Part shown: in pieces, positions 56,819 to 64,000 of the stretch
Layout: every line of letters begins with the position of its first letter
Numbering within the stretch: position 1 is the stretch's first letter
Assembly (NCBI GenBank): GCA_905221605.1
Contig: CAJNDS010000168.1
Coordinates: 83,501-147,500 of the forward strand
Source: Symbiodinium natans
Taxonomy: Eukaryota > Sar > Dinophyceae > Suessiales > Symbiodiniaceae
Reading direction: 5' to 3'
DNA length: 64,000 bases
The notes under the pieces: model-generated
Database searches by the model: none
What the model was told of the DNA's origin: nothing
Seen by the model: only the letters and a program-made list of their open reading frames with translations
Made by a program: the position numbers and the translations under genes

Positions 56819-59800
56819 CTGGCAACGAGGCCGTTGAAGTTTCTGGCATGAGGAAAGTTGTCGGGATGTGCAGGGAGGAGGCCACGTGCTGCTCGTAGAT
56901 CGTCCTTAACTGTTCTTGGAGACCTGGTTCTTTTCTGCAGATGGAGCTTGTACAACTACAAAAAACTCGACAAAAAGCGTTTACTCTGCAGTCTCCTTGG
57001 AATCAAAAAGGCAAAAGCTGACCCTAAACCCTAAACCCTAAACCCTAAACCCTAAACCCTAAACCCTAAACCCTAAACCCTAAACCCTAAAATTGGTCCA
57101 GAGTCCAAATACGGCGAAGGTACAAGGGCTCCTGGGACAGACTGGTGCCATCCGAGAGCCTTAAGAGACCCTCAAGGAGAATCCATTCCGAAATCTCTGA
57201 ATGCCCCTCTTCAGGGTTTAGGGTTTAGGGTTTAGGGTTTAGGGTTTAGGGTTTAGGGTTTAGGGTTTAGGGTTTAGGGTTTAGGGTTTAGGGCTTCATG
57301 CCTCGATCTGTTGAACGCGCCTCATGACCTTAGCCCTGAACGATGCCCGGCAAGACAGGCATTCGCAAACAAGAATTCATGCGGATCAGACATGGGGACT
57401 AGATTGTGAACAGGGAAGTAGCCTTTGAGTCACAGGTTTGATGCTCCCTGGACAAACTTCAACCACACACACACACACATATATCTCCGCAACACTGACC
57501 GTCCTACGTCCTACGACATGGGATGGCTGCGGGCGCTCCTGCCACGTGTCGAGGACCGCCACCATCTGGCCACAGCGAAGGAGGTTGCTCCGAAAGACCT
57601 CCCCTAAGTCGTCGCTGCCGCACTGCGTCTGCTCAACCAGGATCCTATGCTGATTGTTCACGAAGAAGCACATGAAGAAGAACACCTCGTGGGGAACGAT
57701 GGACGCGTGAGCTTGCCAGACCTGCAGCGCGCTGCGCACTTGGCTGATCCGGTATCGCCAAACCCAGGACATGAAATGCGTCTGCTGTCGGCGATCTGCC
57801 CGGGGGATCCAATCCACCAACGCGCATCCGGGTCTTCCGTCACGCGGGCACGGGACGTCAACTCCGATAGGGTCTGGGCCGAACCTCAGCTGCGTCAACC
57901 TGCTAAGACCTGACAGATCTGACAGTACAGCAGCGGTGAGGCCCCCAAAGCAACCCGGAGGCAGAATCTGCAGCCGGGCAGCCAGAAAGGTGCTTTCATC
58001 TGCTCGAAGCTTGGATCATCCAAGGACGTCCGCTCACGAGCGAGCTCCTGGAACTCCCGCGAGAGCAGGTAGCGCATGCTCACGCCCGCGCTGGCACTCT
58101 GCTCTGCCCGCATCTCGGCGACCCTGGCAGCGACCTCCTCGCAGCCGATGCCCAGGCTCCCCATGGCCGACGTGAAGTTGCTGACGAGAGAAGGCGTTTC
58201 ATCCCACAGCTCCCCCCGAAAGGAGTCGCACAATTTGGCCACGGCCGCCTCCCACTTCTGTTTCTTGCGAAGGCGTCGCTTCGCGGCTGCATGGGCGAGA
58301 AACCGGCCGGCCAAGAAGATGGCTGCAAGACCCACTGCAAGCAGCGGCAGGTGCCACCAGATGCAGTCGTAGTCGGCAAGGATCACGAAAGGGAAGGAGC
58401 ACTCCTGGCATACGTCCACAGCGCCAGGTGAGAACTTGCCGGCCGGGCAGGATGTGCAGGCAACACGGCTGGAGGTCGGGATCGTGCCGGGCCCGCACGG
58501 GGCGCAGCTCGGGGCTGCTCTCCATGCGTAGTGGCCCAGGGCGCACACGTCGCAGGCGCTCCCGTTTCCAGCGGGGGCCCTTCCTGCGGGGCAGGCCTGG
58601 CACTTCAGCGCCGGAGCGGCCGCCAAGTCCTCTGCCGAGGAAGAGCAAAGCCCCAACAAGTCCCAACACAAGCCAAGCAGAGAACGATGCCAAAAAAAAA
58701 CTCACGCCGATGAAATGCTGAGCGCGACAACACCACAAAACACAGAGAGAGAGAGAGAGAGAGACACAGAAAGCGCATCCTGGAACCAGCCCGGCGTGGT
58801 GCAGCTGCAGCATTGGGCCTCACTCACGGACGTGATGCCGGATGGGACATGCCTGCTGCCGGGCGGACAGGTGAAGGTCGCGCAGGTGTGCTTCTGGAAG
58901 GCCCACTCCTCACCTCACAGTGAACAAGAAGTAAGGGCAAAAAAGTCAGGGCAGTGGACTAACATGCTTGGCCTCCCACCTTCTCCATCTTTCTCGAACG
59001 GGTCCGAGGAAGAGCGCAGGAAGCAGCCCGGCCCTTCCAGCCGAAAGCCCGAACATTCACCTTGCTCCTGACATGCCGCGGCGCAGCCGCGGAATCCCAA
59101 AGCTCCTCTCGAGACCTCCCCAGAACCGTTGCCCCAGCGCGCAAGCCCAAGATCAACGAAGCCGCTGTTCACAGGGGCACACATACCATCCACACAGGCC
59201 TCGTCCCTCGGGCAGGGGCAACTGCCGCACTTCGCGCCCTTCCACGCCGAGGGGTTTGTCACCAAGGAGCCCCATGCCCGGAGCACAGACAACCTGACGC
59301 AAGGCGAGAGGTTGTTCACCAGGTTGGATGCACCTTTGGCTTGGTCCACATCCCAAGAGCCAATCGGCTGATTGAAGGACCGGGCACCCTTGAACATGGC
59401 GCCCACGTCGGTGACACTTGAGGTGTTCCAGAGGCCGAGGGGCTGGTTGAAGGCCTCTGCGTTGTCAAACATGGAGCTCATGTCCCTAACGGCCGACGTG
59501 TCCCAGGCGCCCACGGGCTGGTCGAAGGCCTCTGCAAACTCGAACATGGAGGACATGTAAACTACGCCTGACGTATTCCAAGAGCCGACGGGCTGGTTGA
59601 AGGCTTCGGCACCCTTGAACATTTCAGTCATGGAGAGCACGTTCGACGTGTCCCAAGCGCCGATGGGCCGGTTGAAGGCCTTTGCTCCCCGGAAGATCTG
59701 CCTCATCGTCCGCACTTTCGAGGTGTTCCAGGAGCCGATGGGTTGGTTGAAGGCACTTGCAAAGGCGAACATCTCCCACATGGACACCACCGCGGACGTG

Positions 59801-61301
59801 TCCCAAGAGCCAAGAGGTTGGTTGAAAAACGCACAGTTGTAGAACATTCCCTCCATCCTCCTTACAGCCGAGGTATCCCAACAGCCGATGTCCTGATTGA
59901 ATGCCGCTTTTCGACCAGGGGAGTAGAACATGAACCGCATGCTAACAACGGCTGACGTGTTCCAGGAGCCAATCGGCTGGTTGAAGGCGACAGCACTTTG
60001 GAACATGTCTTCCATGGATCTCACTGACGAGGTGTCCCAATTGCCAATTGGCTGGTTGAATTCCTTCGCATCTTCAAACATGGAGCTCATGTCAGTGACG
60101 GCGGATGTGTTCCAGGAGCCGATCGGCTGATTGAACGCCTGGCCATTGACACCCGCCTGGAACATGCTTCTCATCGTGGTCACTGCAGAAGTGTCCCATG
60201 GGTCAAGCGACTGGTTAAACACTCGAGCATCTTCAAACATGGAGCTCATATCCGTGACTGCTGATGTGTTCCAGCGTCCGATGGGCTGGTTGAACATCGA
60301 ACCAGAAAACATCCCCCGCATGTTCACCACTTCTGCAGTGTCCCAGTCGCCAATAGGCTGGTTAAAGTTTGCCGTATCAGCAAACATGAAGCTCATGTCG
60401 GTGACTGCTGAAGTGTTCCATGAGCCAACCGCCTGATTGAAATCTTTAGCTCGGCAAAACATTCGGCTCATGTCTCGAACTGCCCGAGTGTCCCAAGAGC
60501 CAATCGGCTGGTTGAAAAGATGACGAGTGAAAACGATGGAGTCTGGATCGTCGCCATAGAACATCATACTCATGTCCGTGGCTGACGAGGTGTTCCAGAG
60601 GCCAATTGGCTGGTTGAAAGCTAAAGCTCCCAAAAACATTCCACGCAAGTCTTTGACGGATGCTGTATCCCAGAGACCAATAGGCTGATTGAAGGCAGCA
60701 GCCGTTCTAAACATGAAACTCATGTTGGTGACTGCCGAAGTGTTCCATGCGCCAATCGACCGGTTGAAGGCCCTCGCGCCATAAAACATCCCGCTCATGT
60801 CACCGACGGCTGATGTGTCCCAGGCACCAAGAGGCTGGTTGAAGACACTTGCTCCTCGGAACATGGATCTCATGTCAAGAACAGCTGACGTGTCCCAGGC
60901 TCCAATTGTCTGATTGAAGGCGCTTGCGCCCGAAAACATGTCGGACATGTTGATGACAGAGGATGTGTTCCACTGGCTGATGTCTTCGTTAAAGCTGGCG
61001 AGTCCCTTGAAAAGAGCACTCATGTCTGTCACTGCTGACACATCCCAGGCTCCAATCGAGTCGCTTTCCTCAGAATCTGAACTCAGGAAAAGCCCCCCAG
61101 GAAGCCCAAGGAAACCCAAGCCTGCCTCACCCTAAACCCTAAACCCTAAACCCTAAACCCTAAACCCTAAACCCTAAACCCTCCCGCCTTCCGGTCCAAG
61201 ATTGCTTGTCTCAGCTCCGCCCCATCTCGGAAAGACCGACTTCGCACACCCGAGCAGAATGCCAGCAGGAGCAGGTGCCCGCAGCTTACCAGGCTTACCA
61301 T
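56819..61301 (-). CDS. Single-pass receptor-like protein: DUF285 repeats, PAN-like/Cys-rich, TM, cytosolic WTIYEQ module (3' end open)
   Basis: Phase-consistent exons: ~61,301-61,183 (ATG; signal peptide MVSLVSCGHLLLLAFCSG, then FRDGAELRQAILDRK); ~61,095-58,980 (23 DUF285 repeats, a CPCPRDEACVDGMC motif, a PAN-like Cys segment); 58,913-58,780; 58,629-57,983 (GCC2/GCC3-type CPAGKFSPG repeats, TM helix around LPLLAVGLAAIFLAG, basic stop-transfer); 57,884-57,539; 57,131-57,106 (26 nt); 56,904-~56,819. Donors in order from exon 2 are GT, GA, GC, GA and GA, all with AG|G acceptors. About 1,150 residues are seen. The ectodomain is extracellular; the cytosolic part (CPRDGRPGCALVDWI, CFFVNNQHRILVE, LDTWQ-EPLYLRRIWTIYEQ) resembles a module I know from dinoflagellate proteins, whose function I cannot name. 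The C-terminal exons are not identified. Confidence 0.86.
57020..57093 (-). repeat. CCCTAAA tract inside a receptor intron
   Basis: About ten units, inside the predicted 201-nt GA-AG intron 57,105-56,905. The donor and acceptor are both followed by GAC. Confidence 0.85.
57106..57884 (-). other. Cytosolic module of the receptor (exons 5 and 6, continuing in exon 7)
   Basis: Exon 57,884-57,539 reads FGPDPIG..CPRDGRPGCALVDWI, then SWVWRYRISQVRSALQVW, then FFFMCFFVNNQHRI and MVAVLDTWQ. Exon 57,131-57,106 supplies EPLYLRRIW, and 56,904 onward supplies TIYEQHVASSLHIPTTFLMP. The NNQ and W(T)IYEQ motifs are the landmarks. The fold is unproven; TIR-like is only a guess. Confidence 0.75.
57213..57293 (-). 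repeat. TTTAGGG tract inside a receptor intron
   Basis: About eleven units, inside the predicted 407-nt GA-AG intron 57,538-57,132. CAGGAGC occurs at both ends of the intron, so the splice point is ambiguous within it. Opposite orientation to the tract in the next intron. Confidence 0.85.
58630..58779 (-). other. 150-nt GA-AG intron with (CT)n
   Basis: Between TPGWFQ and DLAAAPALKC. It contains (GA)n on the plus strand at 58,745-58,764. The donor is CAG|GATGCG and the acceptor CAGAG|GAC. Phase 0 on both sides. A GT donor a few codons later (after DALS) would also keep frame. Confidence 0.65.
59310..61075 (-). other. 23 DUF285/BspA-type ~25-residue repeats
   Basis: Consensus FNQPIGxWDTSAVxDMSxMF. 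In 21 of 23 units the turn is WDTS-like or WNTS-like, and these alternate D,N,D,N except at repeats 3-4 and 16-17. The NTS form is an N-glycosylation sequon. Units 7, 12 and 15 have small insertions. Such repeats form extracellular solenoids in BspA-like proteins. Confidence 0.93.
61131..61182 (-). repeat. CCCTAAA tract in the first receptor intron
   Basis: Seven units directly abut the exon 1 end (coding strand ...GCGGGAGG|GTTTAGGG), so a telomeric unit itself offers the GT donor. The acceptor lies between ~61,130 and 61,090. The exact choice is unresolved. Confidence 0.8.
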
Positions 61302-61680
61302 CGTTTGCAGAAGTGCTTGGCTGCGTTGAAGTACGCAAAGCAGTGTTAGGCTGTCGGGGCTTTGCCAGTTTGGGTTGAGGGTTTAGGGTTGAGGGTTTAG
61401 GGTTTCGGGAGTTAGGGGTGGCACGGGCTTTTCGGCAAGAAGCTTCTCACAATCACCTTCGCACCCTCGAGCCGCACAATGCTTGCAATCACTTTGCCCG
61501 CCAGGTCCAAACTTAGGCGAAGGGATGCGGTTTAGGGTTTCGGGTTTTGCTACACTCTTGCGCACGTTGCATGCAGGGACCTTGCAAGATTTGAGAACTC
61601 CAGGTCACCGTGGGAAAGTCAGTAACTTCAACATTCCGCCTTGCGAGAAAAAATTTCCGTTCTGTGTAACCTTAAACCTT
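61302..61680. other. Upstream of the receptor gene; no gene recognised
   Basis: Short TTTAGGG/TTGAGGG pieces at 61,376-61,410 and 61,527-61,550. No TATA-like or other promoter element could be supported. Confidence 0.4.
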
Positions 61681-61681
61681 A

Positions 61682-61822
61682 CTTGGAGGTTCATGGTACA
61701 TGCTAACCAATTATAACTGTACTCATAACTGTACTTATAGCCATATCAGGTCACTTAAGGGGCTCAGAAGTGGGTTATAAGTACAGTATTCATTAGTTAT
61801 TAAGTACCATGAACCTCCAGGC
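61682..61822. mobile_element. MITE-like AAGTACAGTTATA element with ~40-bp TIRs (best copy)
   Basis: The left end CTTGGAGGTTCATGGTACAT... and the complement of the right end CCTGGAGGTTCATGGTACTT... agree for most of 40 bases, including AACTGTAC. Total ~140 bp, no coding capacity. A target duplication could not be identified. Confidence 0.78.
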
Positions 61823-62737
61823 AAACCCTGACAACCCCCCCCCAAAAGCCCCCCGAAAAGCCCCCAAAGAGGGAGGCTTGGATCCAGAACCGAATTGGGT
61901 GCTGGGTTGCACCCTAAACCCTAAACCCTAAACCCTAAACCCTAAACCCTAAACCCTAAACCGTGGAGACGCTGCCCCACATCCTGCAAACCCTACACGC
62001 AATGTTATTGTTTGCAGGCCCGGTGTCAAAAAAACCTCTGCAACACGTTTCATGGAAAGCAGGCACAGTCAGTTTAGGGTTTAAGGTTAGGCATTAGGGT
62101 TTAGGGTTTAGGATTTAAAGTTAAGGGTTTGGGGACTGGTTCTTGGTAGGGAATGAGAGAATTAGGCACCTTGAATCCCCCTATAGAATCCCTGTACAAG
62201 GGGTTGTATAAGCCTTTGTAGGGATTCCATCAACCCTAAACCCTAAGGTACCCCTCGTTGAGCACTACCGAAGTGCACCAGCCCTGACCGCTCCAGGGTG
62301 TAGGTTTTAGGATCTAGGGTTGAGGGCTTTATGGGCTCGGGGTTAAGGAGCGATGGGCTTGAGGTTAAGGGAGCTTGGAGTGTCCCCCACGGGCCACATG
62401 CGGATCCCAGCGCCTAGTCCCTTTTGCCAGCTGAAGTGAAGGTCTCGGTTGATGGAAAATGGCCGCTGCCTCAACAACGGAGGCCTCTGGCAGACAGTGG
62501 CCGCAACAAAAGCACATCGGAGGTGCTTGGGGCCACGAGAGCATTAGCACATGTCCCCGTTAACCGTTAGGTTGGGGGGGCCACGGGACCATTTAGGGAA
62601 CACTTTGTCTGTCTGGCACACGCGAGCAGAAAAGAATCCAGCTAGCTCGGTTTGATGCCAAGGCACCAGGGCGTCTCGCGAATTAGCTACTCGTGCTGTT
62701 TGCCACATAGCACCGTTAGCCTTGATCTTGCGCACTC
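61823..62737. other. Intergenic sequence with telomere-motif tract
   Basis: CCCTAAA at 61,912-61,960; TTTAGGG-type at 62,075-62,130. 62,150-62,240 has a small imperfect hairpin around CCCCTATAGAATCCCTGTAC. 62,350-62,737 is probably 3' flank of the next gene; frames of about 60 codons lack features. Confidence 0.5.
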
Positions 62738-63184
62738 TCACAGCTGCTGATTCTGATTGCTATCCCCAGTTCCCACCACCTGGGCCATCACGACCGGCGA
62801 GGTCAATGCACCTCCTGTGTAGTCTGGGGGAGAGCCCACGACGGGCGAGGGCAACGCACCTCCTGCGTAGGCTGGTGGAGAGCCCCCGGGCAGAGTCGCC
62901 ATGGCAACAGCCGGCGGAGCATGTCCTCTATGGCCGGTTGCACAGCGGTAACAGGCCGACACAAGCAACAGGCTCATTCCAATGCCCATCAAGATGAAGG
63001 CAACCTGGGCCCAGGGTTGATACACGATTGTGTTGACCCTGCCATTCCCTGTCTGGATCATCTCATGGTCGGAAGTCATGGCGCCGATGGTCAAAATGAA
63101 CAAGCCGAGGACAAAGGGCCCGATGCCGATGTAGCTGACCTTCTCAGGCCAGCTCTTCGCCTTCCATCGCGCGAAGACGTCCAT
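62738..63184 (-). CDS. Small two-TM protein with Pro-rich PPxY tail
   Basis: 148 codons, ATG at 63,184, stop just before 62,738. Basic N-terminus (MDVFARWKAKSWPEK), TM1 around residues 17-37 (IGIGPFVLGLFILTIGAM), a short loop with DHEMIQTGNGRVN, TM2 around 58-82 (VAFILMGIGMSLLLVSACY), then a cytosolic-looking Pro/Gly tail with a duplicated unit: GGSPPAYAGGALPSPVV / GSPPDYTGGALTSPVV. PPAY and PPDY fit the PPxY ligand of WW domains. CCACAG lies just 5' of the ATG, so an upstream exon is possible. Family not recognised. Confidence 0.65.
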   Translation of the reverse strand: MDVFARWKAKSWPEKVSYIGIGPFVLGLFILTIGAMTSDHEMIQTGNGRVNTIVYQPWAQVAFILMGIGMSLLLVSACYRCATGHRGHAPPAVAMATLPGGSPPAYAGGALPSPVVGSPPDYTGGALTSPVVMAQVVGTGDSNQNQQL

Positions 63185-63339
63185 CCGGACTGTGGCCAGG
63201 GGCGTCAGGACCCTAAACCCTAGACTGCAATGGAGGTCGCGGGGCTCTAAACTTCAGCAGCCTGAGCCATTGTAGAAATCAAATGTTGGGGACCAAGTCA
63301 AGGGCTGGCGGATGTGAGGGTTGAGAGTTTCAGGTCGAG

Positions 63340-63600
63340 GTTGAGGGTTTAAGGTTTACAGTGGTTTAGGGTTTAGGGTTTAGGGTTTAGGGTTTAGGGT
63401 TTAGGGTTTAGGGTTTAGGGTTTAGGGTTTAGGGTTTAGGGTTTAGGGTTTAGGGTTAGGGTTTAAGGTTTAGGGTTTAGGGTTTAGGGTTTAGGGTTTG
63501 GGGTTTAGGGTTTTGGGTTTAGGGTTTTGGGTTTAGGGTTTAGGGTTTAGGGTTTAGGGTTTAGGATTTAGGGTTTAGGGTTTAGGGTTTAGGGGGCTTG
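63340..63600. repeat. TTTAGGG tract (~33 units)
   Basis: Nearly continuous from 63,363 to 63,595 with TTTTGGG and TTTGGGG variants near 63,500. Followed by unrecognised sequence and CCCTAAA at 63,784-63,808. Confidence 0.95.
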
Positions 63601-63885
63601 TGGCTTCCGTGGAGAAGGATTTTTGCTTTCGGAACTCTAAGCAACCGCTACGCGCGTCCGAACTAAAACAATCCGCTAAAGACAAGAAAGGCGACTGAAA
63701 CACAAGGACCAAAACTGAGACCCACCCAACTTCTAGTTCACAACGCCATCCTAAACCCCACACCCTCCACCCTTAACCAAGCCTCAAACCCTAAACCCTA
63801 AACCCTACAAGCCCTGGCTTTGAGGGGGGGGACCCTTGAAGGTTCAGACCTCTCGTAGGTCGGCCCAGAATCCATTTTGCTGGTT

Positions 63886-63912
63886 TGGGGTTTAGGGTTC
63901 AGGGTTCAGGGT

Positions 63913-63965
<53 letters not shown>

Positions 63966-63970
63966 GGTCT
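63886..63970. repeat. Homogenised TTGAGGG variant tract
   Basis: After two TTCAGGG units the tract is about eight consecutive TTGAGGG units with no TTTAGGG among them. Confidence 0.93.
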
Positions 63971-64000
63971 AGGCTACAATGGGAGTTCTCACAACGGAGT

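Noticed and set aside
59062-61135. Plus-strand frames opposite the DUF285 exon
   Set aside because: Antisense shadows of the periodic receptor repeat.

Overview
This is a nuclear window from a eukaryote, most likely a dinoflagellate. The evidence is threefold. Introns have GA, GC or GT donors and a fixed AG|G acceptor. There are dinoflagellate-style multi-domain genes: CNG/EAG-like channels, and a receptor with DUF285 repeats, a Cys-rich stretch, a TM helix and a conserved cytosolic module. Interstitial (TTTAGGG)n / (CCCTAAA)n tracts occur everywhere, including inside introns. The species cannot be fixed from the sequence alone.

Layout. 1-2,830: a minus-strand channel gene (copy 1) that runs off the left edge. 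2,830-6,020: telomere-motif tracts, microsatellites and unrecognised GC-rich sequence. 6,020-14,475: a GC-rich higher-order satellite, three monomers per ~3.2 kb repeat. 14,475-19,780: telomere-motif tracts with small MITE-like elements. 19,780-23,955: a second minus-strand channel gene (copy 2), a paralog of copy 1. 24,000-25,540: more telomere-motif tracts. 25,540-47,880: a gene-free block of satellites, hairpin arrays and foldbacks. Its modules P (hairpin array), Q (600-bp repeat) and R (purine/pyrimidine-rich) occur twice as a tandem segmental duplication, and the second copy carries a 1.63-kb TIR transposon with an 8-bp target duplication. 47,880-56,700: telomere-motif tracts, a GTACGATTCC hairpin repeat and a GC-rich foldback region. 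56,819-61,301: a minus-strand receptor gene. 62,738-63,184: a small two-TM protein gene. The right edge is again telomere-motif sequence.

The most informative part is the comparison of the two channel copies. Copy 2 carries four short insertions that copy 1 lacks. Each is flanked by a 3-5 bp direct repeat, three have visible or partial terminal inverted repeats, and each reads as an intron whose AG comes from the element end and whose donor (GA, GC or GT) comes from the duplicated target. One of them contains CCCTAAA repeats. Homologous introns in the two genes also differ in length largely through telomere-motif tracts. This suggests introns being created by a TIR-type element and then remodelled by telomere-like microsatellite sequence.

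The channels and the receptor are probably plasma-membrane signalling proteins, but nothing in the sequence links them functionally. Exon coordinates given to the base come from phase-consistent splice predictions read by eye; those given with ~ are approximate.
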